Positions 1 through 9,164 of a DNA stretch of 64,000 bases are shown here, one piece after another. The notes under the pieces are model-generated. The model was not told where the DNA came from. It saw only the letters and a list, made by a program, of their open reading frames with translations, and did not search any database. Source of the stretch: Gymnodinialimonas ceratoperidinii (GTDB lineage Bacteria > Pseudomonadota > Alphaproteobacteria > Rhodobacterales > Rhodobacteraceae); contig NZ_CP079194.1 in the NCBI RefSeq assembly GCF_019297855.1, positions 1,103,501-1,167,500 of the forward strand, given 5' to 3'. Numbering within the stretch: the first letter of the stretch is position 1; each line of letters opens with the position of its first letter. The position numbers and the translations under genes are program-made.

Positions 1-674
1 TAGCTCTCGCCCATGACGGTGCGCCCGTACCACGGCCAGATCGCCATGTCGGCGATGGTGTATTCGCCGCCGACCATCCACTCGTTCTTCTCCAGATGCT
101 TGTCGAGCACGTCGAGCTGCCGCTTGGTTTCCATCGCGTAGCGGTTGATCGGATATTCCATCGGGTAGGGGGCATAGGCGTAGAAATGGCCGAAGCCGCC
201 GCCGAGAAAGGGCGCGCTGCCCATCTGCCACATCAGCCACGAGAGCAGCTCGGCGCGCTGCGATTTCGGGCCCTGGAAGGCGTCGAACTTCTCGGCGAGG
301 TGCATCATGATCGCGACGCTCTCGAAGACGCGCACGGGCGTGTCGCCGGAGCGGTCCCACATGGCAGGGATCTTCGAATTCGGGTTGGCCTCCACGAAGC
401 CGCTGCCGAACTGGTCGCCGTCGCCGATGCGGATCAGCCAGGCGTCGTATTCGGCCTCGGAATAACCCGCCTCCAGCAGCTCTTCGAACAGGACGGTGAC
501 CTTCACGCCGTTGGGGGTGCCGAGGGAGTAGAGCTGGAAGGGATGCTCGCCCACCGGCAGCTCCTTCTCGTGGGTCGCGCCCGAGATCGGGCGGTTCAGC
601 GATGCCCATTTCCCGCCGCTCTCGGCGTCCCAGGTCCAGACCTTGGGGGGAGTGTATTCTTCCTGACGTGCCAT
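1..674 (-). CDS. YghU-like glutathione S-transferase / disulfide-bond oxidoreductase (partial)
   Basis: The gene runs off the left edge; about 224 N-terminal residues are visible from the ATG at 672-674, which encodes MARQEEYTPPKVW. The long N-terminal lead-in followed by a thioredoxin-fold segment (SLGTPNGVKVTVLFEELLEAG) and then NPNSKIPAMWDR is the pattern of YghU/YfcG-type glutathione transferases, which reduce disulfides or organic peroxides with two glutathiones rather than conjugating it. The visible C-terminal helical part carries AEKFDAF and GGEYTIADMAIWPW, the usual GST C-domain signature. The protein should be cytosolic. Full-length YghU is near 290 residues, so roughly 60 residues are missing. 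The family assignment is good; the substrate is unknown. Confidence 0.85.
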   Translation of the reverse strand, partial: MARQEEYTPPKVWTWDAESGGKWASLNRPISGATHEKELPVGEHPFQLYSLGTPNGVKVTVLFEELLEAGYSEAEYDAWLIRIGDGDQFGSGFVEANPNSKIPAMWDRSGDTPVRVFESVAIMMHLAEKFDAFQGPKSQRAELLSWLMWQMGSAPFLGGGFGHFYAYAPYPMEYPINRYAMETKRQLDVLDKHLEKNEWMVGGEYTIADMAIWPWYGRTVMGES

Positions 675-809
675 TGAGTGGCTCCTGTTTGTCCGTGTCA
701 CAGGGGAACCTAGGGCGATGGGGCGGCAAACCCAAGGCGCAGTCGAATGTGCGGAGGCGCACTGAAGCGGTGAACCAATTCACAGAACTGGTGATGAGAG
801 CCGTCCACG

Positions 810-840
810 AAAAAGCCGCGCCCCGGGATGGGACGCGGCC
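810..840 (-). terminator. Rho-independent terminator of ileS
   Basis: Read on the minus strand, a GC-rich stem (GCCGCGTCCC / GGGGCGCGGC with a short loop) is followed directly by TTTTTC. It lies 26 bases beyond the ileS stop codon. The stretch from here to 671 holds no credible gene. Confidence 0.7.
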
Positions 841-865
841 ATGTTTGCGAGCGCTGCTGTGCGGG

Positions 866-3793
866 TTAGGCGTCGAGCGCCTCGTCGCAGCGTTTGCAGA
901 CACCGTCGTGGTCATGGTTGCCCACGTCCGGCAGGATCTTCCAGCAGCGCTGGCACTTCTCGCCATCGGCCCGCTCGAAGACCACCCCGACGCCCTCCAC
1001 CTCGGGCAGGCGGAACGCCTCGGCGGGGGCCGGATCGTCTGTCAGTGCCACGTCGGAGGTGATGGCGATATCGTCGAAAGGCACGCTGCGCAGGGCGTCG
1101 AGCACTTCGGCATCGTCGACGTGAACCACCGGGGCGGCCTCCAGCGACGCGCCGATCACCTTGTCGCGGCGCTGCACTTCCAGTGCGGCGGTGACGACCC
1201 GGCGGGCGCTGCGCACGCGCGCCCACTTGGCGGCCAGCGCGGCGTCGGCCCATTCGGCGGGCGTCTCGGGGATATCCACGAGATGCACCGAGGAGTCCTC
1301 GCCCGGGAAGCGTTCCAGCCAGACTTCTTCCATCGTGAAGACGAGGATCGGCGCGAGCCAGGTCGTCAGGCGGTGGAACAGGATATCGAGCACCGTGCGC
1401 GCGGCGCGGCGGCGCGCGGTGTCGCCGTCGCAATAGAGCGCATCCTTGCGGATATCGAAGTAGAAGGCCGAGAGGTCCGTGGTCGCGAAGGTGAAGACCG
1501 CCTGGAACACGCCCTGGAAGTCGAACTTGGCGTAGCCGTCGCGCACCGTGGCATCCAGCTCGGTCAGGCGATGCAGCACCCACCGCTCCAACTCGGGCAT
1601 GTCGCCGTGGGCGACGCGGTCGGCCTCCGAGAAATCGCTGAGCGAGCCCAACATGAAGCGCATCGTGTTGCGCAGCCTGCGGTAGCTGTCGGCGGTGCCC
1701 TTCAGGATCTCCTGCCCGATCCGCTGGTCGGCGGTGTAATCGGTCTGGGCGACCCAGAGGCGCAGGATATCCGCACCGTATTGCTTGACGATTTCCTCCG
1801 GCACGATGGTGTTGCCGATGGACTTGGACATCTTCATGCCCTTCTCGTCCAGTGTGAAGCCGTGGGTCACCACGTTGCGGTAGGGCGCGTGGCCTCGGGT
1901 ACCGACCGATTGCAGCAGCGAGGAATGGAACCAGCCGCGGTGCTGGTCGGTGCCCTCCATGTAGACATCGGCGATGCCGTCCTCGGTCCCGTCCTCGCGG
2001 TCGCGCAGCACGAAGGCGTGGGTGGAGCCGCTGTCGAACCAGACGTCGAGAATGTCGAAGACCTGATCGTAGGCTTCCGGGTCCACATCACTGCCGAGGA
2101 AGCGCTCCTTGGCGCCCGGCTTGTACCACGCATCAGCGCCCTCGGCCTCGAAGGCCTCCAGCACGCGGGCGTTCACCGCCTCGTTGCGCAGCAGGTAGTC
2201 AGGATCGGTGGGCAGCGCGCCCTTCTTGGTGAAGCAGGTGAGCGGCACGCCCCAGGCGCGCTGGCGCGAGAGCACCCAGTCGGGGCGCGCCTCGATCATC
2301 GAGTGCAGACGGTTGCGGCCCGATTTCGGGGTCCAGTGGACCTTGTCGATCTCCTGCAACGCGCGGTCGCGGATGGTGAATTCATCCGAGCCGACAGACA
2401 TCTTCTTGTCGATGGCCGCGAACCACTGTGGCGTGTTGCGGTAGATCACCGGCGCCTTGGAGCGCCAAGAATGGGGGTAGGAGTGCTTGATCTTGCCGCG
2501 CGCGAGCAAGCCGCCGACTTCGACCAGCTTGTCGATGACCGCCTTGTTGGCCGTGCCCTCGCCGCCCTTGCGCGACAGGATGTAATGGCCGCCAAAGAAG
2601 GGCAGGTCGGCGCGGAAGGAGCCGTCGTCCATCACGTTGTAGGTGATGACCTGCTCCAACATGCCGAGGTCACGGTAGAGCTCGTATTCCTCCATCCCGT
2701 GCGACGGCGCGCAATGAACGAAGCCGGTACCTTCCTCGTCCGAGACGAAATCGCCGTGACGGAAGTCGCGCAGGTCGTCCCATTCGCCCTCGCCCCCCTC
2801 GGCGCCAGCCAACGGGTGTTGCAGCGACAGGCCTTCCAGCTCCGAGGTCGGCACATCGCGCAGGCGTTTCCACTGGCCTTCTTCCAAACGGGCACGGCCG
2901 AGAACGTCAGCCGCCATCTTGTCGGCCAGCAGGAAGCGGTCGCCCTTGGCGGCCCAACATTCCTCAGGCGTGTCGGTGACTTCATAGAGACCGTAGGCCA
3001 CGTCGTTTCCGTAGACGACCGCCTTGTTCGAGGGGATCGTCCAGGGCGTCGTGGTCCAGATCACGACATTGGCGCCGTCGAGGTCGCCCTCGGCGCCTTG
3101 CACCTTGAACTTCACCCAGATCGTGAAGCTCTCCTTGTCGTGGTATTCCACCTCGGCCTCGGCCAGCGCGGTCTGCTCGATCGGCGACCACATGACCGGC
3201 TTGGAGCCTTGATAGAGCGTGCCGTTCATCAGGAACTTCTGGAACTCCTCCGCGATGATCCGCTCGGCGCGGAAATCCATCGTCAGGTAAGGCTTGTCCC
3301 AGGTGCCGGTGATGCCGAGGCGCTTGAACTCGTCGCGCTGGATGTCGACCCAACCGGCGGCGAAGTCACGGCATTCCTTGCGGAATTCGACGATATCGAC
3401 GGCGTCTTTGTTCTTGCCCTTCTTGCGGTACTGCTCTTCGATCTTCCACTCGATCGGCAGGCCATGGCAGTCCCATCCGGGGATGTAGCGCGCGTCGCGG
3501 CCCATCATCTGGTGGCTGCGCACGATGATGTCCTTGATCGTCTTGTTGAGCGCATGGCCGATGTGGAGGTGGCCGTTGGCATAGGGCGGGCCATCATGCA
3601 GCGTGAAGGGCGTGCGCGCGGCGTCGGTGCCCTTGGCGTCGGCGGCCTTGTCGCGCAGGCGATTGTAAACATCGATCCGTTCCCATCGCGCCAGCCACTC
3701 GGGCTCGCGCTTGGGCAGGCCCGCACGCATCGGGAAATCGGTTTTCGGCAGGTTCAGCGTGTCTTTGTAGTCCACGGGTTCAGCGGCGCACAT
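866..3793 (-). CDS. ileS: Isoleucine--tRNA ligase
   Basis: Class I aminoacyl-tRNA synthetase that charges tRNA-Ile and edits mis-activated valine. The 975 residues match the usual bacterial length. Visible signatures are HIGH at residues 77-80 (in PYANGHLHIGH), KMSKS at 654-658, and a C-terminal zinc knuckle with Cys947, Cys950, Cys966 and Cys969 (CQRC...CKRC). The N-terminus MCAAEPVDYKDTLNLPKTDFPMRAGLP is typical of bacterial IleS. It is transcribed away from the small membrane protein gene at 3985-4287, with a hairpin between them, and ends at a strong terminator. Nothing suggests the mupirocin-resistant eukaryotic-type enzyme. Confidence 0.98.
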   Translation of the reverse strand: MCAAEPVDYKDTLNLPKTDFPMRAGLPKREPEWLARWERIDVYNRLRDKAADAKGTDAARTPFTLHDGPPYANGHLHIGHALNKTIKDIIVRSHQMMGRDARYIPGWDCHGLPIEWKIEEQYRKKGKNKDAVDIVEFRKECRDFAAGWVDIQRDEFKRLGITGTWDKPYLTMDFRAERIIAEEFQKFLMNGTLYQGSKPVMWSPIEQTALAEAEVEYHDKESFTIWVKFKVQGAEGDLDGANVVIWTTTPWTIPSNKAVVYGNDVAYGLYEVTDTPEECWAAKGDRFLLADKMAADVLGRARLEEGQWKRLRDVPTSELEGLSLQHPLAGAEGGEGEWDDLRDFRHGDFVSDEEGTGFVHCAPSHGMEEYELYRDLGMLEQVITYNVMDDGSFRADLPFFGGHYILSRKGGEGTANKAVIDKLVEVGGLLARGKIKHSYPHSWRSKAPVIYRNTPQWFAAIDKKMSVGSDEFTIRDRALQEIDKVHWTPKSGRNRLHSMIEARPDWVLSRQRAWGVPLTCFTKKGALPTDPDYLLRNEAVNARVLEAFEAEGADAWYKPGAKERFLGSDVDPEAYDQVFDILDVWFDSGSTHAFVLRDREDGTEDGIADVYMEGTDQHRGWFHSSLLQSVGTRGHAPYRNVVTHGFTLDEKGMKMSKSIGNTIVPEEIVKQYGADILRLWVAQTDYTADQRIGQEILKGTADSYRRLRNTMRFMLGSLSDFSEADRVAHGDMPELERWVLHRLTELDATVRDGYAKFDFQGVFQAVFTFATTDLSAFYFDIRKDALYCDGDTARRRAARTVLDILFHRLTTWLAPILVFTMEEVWLERFPGEDSSVHLVDIPETPAEWADAALAAKWARVRSARRVVTAALEVQRRDKVIGASLEAAPVVHVDDAEVLDALRSVPFDDIAITSDVALTDDPAPAEAFRLPEVEGVGVVFERADGEKCQRCWKILPDVGNHDHDGVCKRCDEALDA

Positions 3794-3873
3794 GACAGGC
3801 GCTCCTCATATTCGAATGTCAGAAGGGGTGTAGCAGGGCGGAGCGGAGGCTCAAGTCCCGCGCGCGCGAAAAT

Positions 3874-3900
3874 CCCGGCGTCTCTGGTCAGAGCGCCGGG
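3874..3900 (-). terminator. Hairpin, probable terminator downstream of the small membrane protein gene
   Basis: An inverted repeat (CCCGGCG-CTCTG against CAGAG-GCCGGG with one bulged base) is followed on the minus strand by ATTTTC. It lies between the 3985-4287 gene and ileS and would separate the two minus-strand units. The tail is short, so the call is moderate. Confidence 0.45.
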
Positions 3901-3984
3901 TTGCTAATTCGTATGAATATGCCGAATTGCCGTGCCATGGGGCGCATATACTCCCGCAGCACGGCAAGGTCAAAGGGGGCTGGT

Positions 3985-4287
3985 TCAGCAGGCACCGCCG
4001 AGAATACCCAACCCGATCAGCACCAAGAGGATGCCAAGCATCGAGGCGCCGCCCGAGGCCAGCAGGTTCACCACCCGCGTCTCCCGCAGGCGAAGGGCTG
4101 CAAATTCGCCCAAGCCCCCCACGATGACGGCAAGGCCGCCGAAAATCAGTCGGCCATAGTCATAGGTCTCGCAGGTGGTCACCCCATTGGCCGTGGAGGT
4201 GTTCGACATCGAAAAGCTGAAGATACCACCGAGAATGACAAGGCCGATGGCAAGTTTGGACAAGATCGTAAGATCGGAAAATTTCAT
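3985..4287 (-). CDS. Small integral membrane protein of unknown function
   Basis: Encodes about 100 residues starting MKFSDLTILSKLAIG. I chose the ATG at 4285-4287 rather than an upstream in-frame start because AACGAGGA sits 9 bases before it. At least three hydrophobic stretches are visible (LAIGLVILGGIFSF, LIFGGLAVIVGGLGEFAAL, ASMLGILLVLIGLGILGG), and a Thr/Cys-containing loop lies between the first two. No domain is recognised. The divergent FAD monooxygenase starts 127 bases away, so the two share a promoter region. Function is not inferable. Confidence 0.6.
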   Translation of the reverse strand: MKFSDLTILSKLAIGLVILGGIFSFSMSNTSTANGVTTCETYDYGRLIFGGLAVIVGGLGEFAALRLRETRVVNLLASGGASMLGILLVLIGLGILGGAC

Positions 4288-4413
4288 GGAAAAGCGTCCT
4301 CGTTGAAAAACAGCGCCATGGAACATGGGGCCGACACTGCGGGCAATGGAAAATCTCCAACGAGGACGTCGCGCCGCATGGGCGCGCGGGTCACGGCGGC
4401 TAAGGTGGTGAAC

Positions 4414-5604
4414 ATGAAGATGAAAATCGCCATTGCCGGCGCGGGGATCGGAGGCCTTTCGGCGGCGTCCCTATTGGCCGGGGACGGCCACGTCGTGCAG
4501 GTGTTCGATCAGTTCGAGGCACCCCGCCCCGTGGGCTCCGGGCTTGTCATCCAACCCGTCGGCATGGAGGTGCTGCAGGCCTGTGGCGCGGCCGAGGAGG
4601 CCCTGACGCGCGGCACGCCGATCCTGCACATGCACGGCGACGAGGCGCGGAGCCGCAAGGTCGTCCTCTCGGTCAGCTATGGCGCCACGCCCCAGAGGCA
4701 GGGCTTGGGCATCCATCGCGCGGCCCTTTTCACCGCGCTCTTCGAGGCGGCCGAGCGGGCAGGGGCGCGGATCACGCCCTCCAGCCCGGTCACCGGACGT
4801 CATGGGCAGCATCTTCTGATCGGTGGCCGTCGCACGGGCCCCTTCGATCTGATCGTCGACGCCCTCGGCGCCCGGTCGCCGCTCTCGCCCCTCAAGGCGC
4901 GCGCGTTGCCCTACGGCGCGGTCTGGGCCACGGTGCCCTGGCCCGAAGGGGCGGCCTTCCCGCGGGACCACCTGACGCAGCGCTACCGCAAGGCCGACCG
5001 GATGCTTGGCATCCTGCCGATCGGCACCCGCCGCGATGCGCCCGAAACGCGCCTCGCCGCCGTCTTCTACTCGCTCCCCGTCGCCGATATCGAGCAACAC
5101 TTCGCCCGTCCCTTCGCCCAATGGCGGGCGGAGGCCGCGCAGCTCTGGCCCGAGTTCGAAAGCTATCTGCCCGCCGCGTTCTCGCACGCGGATTTCACCC
5201 CCGCGCACTACACCCATGGCACCCTCCGCCGACCCTATGGCGAGGGTCTCGTGCATATCGGCGATGCCGCGCACCGCGCCTCTCCGCAACTGGGGCAGGG
5301 CGCGAACATGGCCCTGCTCGATGCCCACGCGCTCCACCTAGCGTTGCGCGGCGCGCAGGGGCGGACCGAAGAGGCGCTGCGCCACTATGCCCTCGCGCGC
5401 CGCGCCCATGTGCGGCTCTACCAGGCCTTCTCCGCCGCCTTCACACCGCAGTACCAATCCGACAGCGCCGCCCTGCCGATGCTGCGCGATCACGTCCTTG
5501 CGCCGCTCAGCCGGACATGGCCGCTGCCCCGGGTGCTTACGCGTCTGGTATGTGGAGATCTCGTGCCGCCAATGGCCGCGCTTACACCGCGCTCACGCGG
5601 CTGA
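4414..5604 (+). CDS. FAD-dependent monooxygenase (UbiH / PHBH family)
   Basis: A 396-residue flavoprotein hydroxylase that should insert one oxygen atom into an aromatic or similar substrate using NAD(P)H. The N-terminal Rossmann motif GAGIGGLSAASLL begins near residue 8, and the second FAD motif GDAAHRASPQLGQGANMALLDA sits in the expected C-terminal third. The ATG at 4414 has AAGGTGGTG just upstream; the open frame extends further 5' but lacks protein-like character there. It converges on the EamA transporter gene, overlapping it by 23 bases. The substrate cannot be told from sequence; UbiH/UbiF-type ubiquinone hydroxylases are related but this lacks operon context for that. Confidence 0.88.
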   Translation: MKMKIAIAGAGIGGLSAASLLAGDGHVVQVFDQFEAPRPVGSGLVIQPVGMEVLQACGAAEEALTRGTPILHMHGDEARSRKVVLSVSYGATPQRQGLGIHRAALFTALFEAAERAGARITPSSPVTGRHGQHLLIGGRRTGPFDLIVDALGARSPLSPLKARALPYGAVWATVPWPEGAAFPRDHLTQRYRKADRMLGILPIGTRRDAPETRLAAVFYSLPVADIEQHFARPFAQWRAEAAQLWPEFESYLPAAFSHADFTPAHYTHGTLRRPYGEGLVHIGDAAHRASPQLGQGANMALLDAHALHLALRGAQGRTEEALRHYALARRAHVRLYQAFSAAFTPQYQSDSAALPMLRDHVLAPLSRTWPLPRVLTRLVCGDLVPPMAALTPRSRG

Positions 5605-6499
5605 TGCTGCGCTCGCGGAACACGATGTAGAGCCCCGAGGCCATGGTCACCGCGATGCCGAGCGCGGCGAGACCGTTCGGCAAGTCCCGGAACATCGCAA
5701 ATCCCACAAGGGTCGCCATCGGGATCTCGAGATATTGCATCGGCGCCAGCGTCGCCGAGGGCGCGTAACGCAGGGACCATGTCATCAGCAGGTGTCCGAT
5801 GGACCCGAAAACGCCGAGCGCCACCAGCAACCAGATCTCGGCGCCGCGCGGTGTCACCCAACCCGCCAGCGGCGCGGTGTCGGCCAATGGCAGGAACAGG
5901 AACGGCACCACCAGCGGCAGCGCCACCAGCCCCGAGGCGCCCTGTAGCGCCAGCGGATCGATCTCGCGCGACATGGCGCGGGTCACCAGCATGAAGAAGG
6001 CGAAGGCAAAGGCCACCCCGATCGGCAAGAGCGCCCCCCATCCGACGGCCGCGAAACTGGGCTGCACCACCATCAACGTGCCGATGAACCCCACGACACA
6101 GGCCACCAACCGCCGCGGCCCGACCTCTTCGTCGAGGAAGAAGCGCCCGAGCAGGAGCATCAGGAAGGGCATGACGAAGGCAATCGCCACGGCGTCCGCC
6201 AGCGGCAACACGCGCAGGGCCGAGAACATCAGCAACAGGCCTGCGATCTGCAATCCGGCGCGCAGGAAGGTCAGCCCCAACACCCGCCGCGTGGGAAACA
6301 GGACCGCCCCGGACATCATCGCCATGGGCACAAAGAGGATCGTCTGCGTCGCGAAGCGCACGACGACGAGCTGCAGCAGCGGAAACGTCGCCCCCAACAG
6401 CTTGGCCAACGCGTCCGAGAACGGAATGACCATGCAGAACCCGAGCATCAGCAAGATGCCGAGCAGGGGCCGGTCGGGAGTGTCGTTTGCGGCTGCCAT
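5582..6499 (-). CDS. EamA/DMT-superfamily transporter
   Basis: About 305 residues with ten predicted hydrophobic segments arranged as two EamA repeats, the standard architecture of drug/metabolite exporters of the inner membrane. Examples are LLGILLMLGFCMVIPFSDAL near the start and TLAPMQYLEIPMATLVGFAMF in the second repeat. The ATG at 6499 is used; a GTG at 6514 in frame would add five residues (MAWNA), and neither has a well-spaced Shine-Dalgarno. The gene lies just downstream of ycjF in the same direction. Its 3' end overlaps the convergent monooxygenase gene by 23 bases. Substrate unknown. Confidence 0.88.
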   Translation of the reverse strand: MAAANDTPDRPLLGILLMLGFCMVIPFSDALAKLLGATFPLLQLVVVRFATQTILFVPMAMMSGAVLFPTRRVLGLTFLRAGLQIAGLLLMFSALRVLPLADAVAIAFVMPFLMLLLGRFFLDEEVGPRRLVACVVGFIGTLMVVQPSFAAVGWGALLPIGVAFAFAFFMLVTRAMSREIDPLALQGASGLVALPLVVPFLFLPLADTAPLAGWVTPRGAEIWLLVALGVFGSIGHLLMTWSLRYAPSATLAPMQYLEIPMATLVGFAMFRDLPNGLAALGIAVTMASGLYIVFRERSISRVSAV

Positions 6500-6529
6500 G
6501 GCATTCCATGCCACGGTCGGGCGGCGGTG

Positions 6530-7543
6530 TCAGCCCTCCGATCGGCCCACCAGCCCGGTCAGGGCCCGGCGGATCAGGCCGGTCACGCTCGGGCGCCGTC
6601 CTTCCCCGAAGGGCAGCGGGCGGCAGACTTCCATGGCGGCCAGACCCACGCGCGCGGTCAACGCGCCGTTTACCACGCCCTCCCCGAAGCGCCGCGACAG
6701 CTTCGACAGGACCGAGCCGCCAAGCGCCGAGCCCAACAGATCGTCCCCGATCGCCACGGCCCCGGTCGCCACCAGGTGAGTCATCACCGCCCGGGTCAGC
6801 CGCCAGCTTCCCAATGTGCCCGCGCGCCCGCCGTAGATCTCGGCGATGCGCCGTATCATCCGTAAGTTCGCGGTCAGGGCCACGATCACATCGGCCAGCG
6901 CCAAGGGCACCAGCGCCGTCACTGTCGCCACCTGCCGCGCCGCCGCCTCGATCTGCGCCGCAGCTGCCCGGTCCAGCGGCACCATCACCTCCGCCTCCGC
7001 CAAGGCAAAAAGCGACGCCGCATCGAACAATTCCTCCCGCTGCCGCTCCAGCGCCTCGCGCCCGAGCCGCAGCTCCGGCCGCCCGGCATAAAGCGCCGCG
7101 ATTTGGCCCGTCACCTGCCGCGCACGGCCCAGGTCGCCCTCCGCCAGCGCCGCTTCGGCAGCCTGATGCACGCGGTCCAACCGCCCAAGCCGCGCGAATG
7201 CCGCCAGTTCCCGCAGGGCGATCAACACCAGCGCCAAAAGGACCGCCGCCACCAAGCCAAAGGCGATCCAGCCCAACACGGGCTCGGCCGCCAAAAGCCG
7301 CGTCACGAAGTTCCACGCGGCGAGCGAGGCCACGAAGCCCACCAACCCCAGAAGCGCCGCCCAGAAAAACCGCGCCAGCCGCGAGGGCCGCTTCGCCCCC
7401 AGGGTCGCCACCACCTGCATCGCGCGCCCGTCCGCCGCCGCACCCGCTGGCGCACCCAAATCCGGCACCGGCGCTGCCGCTTCCGGCCCCGCCCCGGGCG
7501 CTTCCTCCAACTCGATCAGCACAGGGCCCTTACGCGTGCTCAT
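6530..7543 (-). CDS. ycjF: YcjF / TIGR01620 family inner-membrane protein (DUF697)
   Basis: A 337-residue protein with a proline/alanine-rich N-terminus (to about residue 50), two adjacent membrane segments (FFWAALLGLVGFVASLAAW and VLGWIAFGLVAAVLLALVLIALREL), and a long helical C-terminal DUF697-type domain (LVPLALADVIVALTANLRMIRRIAEIYGGR). This is the partner of the YcjX GTPase encoded directly upstream. YcjX-YcjF pairs are found widely in proteobacteria, are linked to envelope stress in enterics, and their biochemical role is unsettled. The 105-base spacer between the two genes carries an intergenic repeat element. Confidence 0.85.
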   Translation of the reverse strand: MSTRKGPVLIELEEAPGAGPEAAAPVPDLGAPAGAAADGRAMQVVATLGAKRPSRLARFFWAALLGLVGFVASLAAWNFVTRLLAAEPVLGWIAFGLVAAVLLALVLIALRELAAFARLGRLDRVHQAAEAALAEGDLGRARQVTGQIAALYAGRPELRLGREALERQREELFDAASLFALAEAEVMVPLDRAAAAQIEAAARQVATVTALVPLALADVIVALTANLRMIRRIAEIYGGRAGTLGSWRLTRAVMTHLVATGAVAIGDDLLGSALGGSVLSKLSRRFGEGVVNGALTARVGLAAMEVCRPLPFGEGRRPSVTGLIRRALTGLVGRSEG

Positions 7544-7560
7544 GGACGGCTCCCCCCCTC

Positions 7561-7634
7561 TTCATCTTGGCCAATACAACTCCGGGGTGAGCGCGGATTT
7601 CCCCCCGGGAAAGCCGTGCGAGGGGCAGAGCCCC
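7561..7634 (-). repeat. Composite intergenic repeat, copy 1 (palindrome + GGAGTTGTATTGGCC box)
   Basis: Read on the minus strand, a GGGGCTCTGCCCC palindrome (7622-7634) is followed about 35 bases later by CCCCGGAGTTGTATTGGCC running into AAGATGAA (7561-7586). The same order of parts recurs at 34065-34131, and the box alone at 49895-49917. The copy lies between ycjX and ycjF. It could act as a processing or termination hairpin, but that is inference. Confidence 0.75.
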
Positions 7635-7648
7635 TATCCCACACCCGC

Positions 7649-9070
7649 TCATCGCAGCTTGTCCCCGATGAGGAATTCCGCCGCCCGGTCCAGCCTTATA
7701 TGAGGCGGCCCTTCCCCGGATCGCAGCGAGAGCGGCGCAGGGGCGAAACGCATCACGTCATAATCCCCGTCGAGCCAAGCCTCCGCCCCGTCCCGCGCCG
7801 GTGCCAGCAGTGCCGAGGGGTCCGCCGGCAGATCGCCCGGATGCAGCGCCGCCTGCCGTCCGCTCTCCAACAGCGCCCCGCGCACCACGCCGAGGTCCTC
7901 GCCGCCGACGCGCCGCATCTCTTCCACCGTGGCGCGCAGCGAGGCGATGGCCATGGCCCCGGTGCTCGCGCCCGAGAAGTCTGCCTGCCGCCGGGCATCG
8001 GCCACCAGCGCTTCCATGATCGCCTGCAGCCGAGGGTGCTGCTCGTGGTGCAGGTGGTCCGCCTTAGTCGCGGCGAAGAGGATCTTGTCCACCCGCTTGC
8101 CGAGGATCGAGGTCAGGAAGGTGTTCCGTCCGGGCCGGAAACTGCCAAGGATGCCTGACAGCGCCTGCCGCAAATCCTCCACCGCGCGCGGTCCGCTGTG
8201 GATCGCGCCAAGCGCGTCGACCAGCACCACCTGCCGGTCGATGCGCGCGAAATGCGAGCGGAAGAAGGGTTTGACCACCTGAGACTTGTAGGCCTCGAAC
8301 CGCCGCGCGAATTCGCGCGCGAGGCTGCCGCGCGGGGCCTCGCCCTCGGGCAGGGGCGCGAAGGTGAGGGCGGGCGAGCCTTCCAGATCGCCGGGCAGCA
8401 GGAAGCGCCCCGGCGTGCAATCGGAATAGCCCGCGTCGCGCGCGGCATTCAGGTAGCGCGTCCACTCCCGCGCCAATTCGCTGGCCGTGGCCTCGTCGAG
8501 CTTCTCCGAGCCGTCCACGGCCTCCAGTCGGGCGATGAACCGCGCACCCTCGTTGCGCGCCCGCGCCTTGGACAGCGCCTCTGCCGACCATTTGGCATAG
8601 CTCTGATCCAGCAGGCCAAGGTCCAGCAGCCATTCGCCGGGGTAATCCACGATATCGAGGTGCACCGTCCGCGGCCCCGAAAGACCCGAGAGCAACCCGT
8701 TGGGCCGCACCCGCAGCGAGACCCGCAGTTCCGAGACCGAGCGCGTGCTCTCGGGCCAATGGGGCGTCGTGCCGGTCATCGCGGCCAGATGGCTCTCGAA
8801 CTCGAAGCGCGGCACCGTGTCGTCGGGCTGCGGCTGCAGGTAGACCGCCTCGATCCGCCCGGAAGAGGCCGCCTCCAACCCCGCCATCCGGCCCCGGTCC
8901 AACAGGTTGGCGACCAGCGAGGTGATGAAAACCGTCTTGCCCGACCGCGCCAGCCCGGTGACGCCCAGGCGGATGACCGGCTCGAAGAAAGTCTCCGAGA
9001 CCGTGCCGGACACGGATTCGATTCCCCGGCCAAGGGTGTCTGCGATGGCTCCGATGACCAAGGGCGGCAT
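7649..9070 (-). CDS. ycjX: YcjX family P-loop GTPase (DUF463)
   Basis: About 473 residues from the ATG at 9070 (MPPLVIGAIADTLGRG); an in-frame TTG at 9094 would add eight. Near residue 40 is the P-loop GLARSGKTVF with the flanking VTGL...TSLVANLLDRGRM block diagnostic of YcjX. LDIVDYPGEWLLD provides the Walker B/G3-like region and FAATKADHLHH the (N/T)KxD base-recognition motif. The family is a cytosolic or membrane-associated GTPase acting with YcjF, encoded next. The start is uncertain because neither candidate has a well-placed ribosome binding site. It is divergent from truA across about 94 bases, so a shared promoter region is likely. Confidence 0.88.
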   Translation of the reverse strand: MPPLVIGAIADTLGRGIESVSGTVSETFFEPVIRLGVTGLARSGKTVFITSLVANLLDRGRMAGLEAASSGRIEAVYLQPQPDDTVPRFEFESHLAAMTGTTPHWPESTRSVSELRVSLRVRPNGLLSGLSGPRTVHLDIVDYPGEWLLDLGLLDQSYAKWSAEALSKARARNEGARFIARLEAVDGSEKLDEATASELAREWTRYLNAARDAGYSDCTPGRFLLPGDLEGSPALTFAPLPEGEAPRGSLAREFARRFEAYKSQVVKPFFRSHFARIDRQVVLVDALGAIHSGPRAVEDLRQALSGILGSFRPGRNTFLTSILGKRVDKILFAATKADHLHHEQHPRLQAIMEALVADARRQADFSGASTGAMAIASLRATVEEMRRVGGEDLGVVRGALLESGRQAALHPGDLPADPSALLAPARDGAEAWLDGDYDVMRFAPAPLSLRSGEGPPHIRLDRAAEFLIGDKLR

Positions 9071-9164
9071 CCTCTCTGCTCTGCGTTCGCCCAAAGATAG
9101 GCATTCGCGTCAAAGGTTTCGAGGGCCAATGGACGCGCAAGCCGGTTTGGGTTAGCCCCATGCC

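Noticed and set aside
602..3907. Very long plus-strand open frame opposite ileS
   Set aside because: It is the antisense shadow of ileS in GC-rich DNA; the minus strand encodes all IleS motifs. Composition is His/Val/Arg-rich and has no domain.
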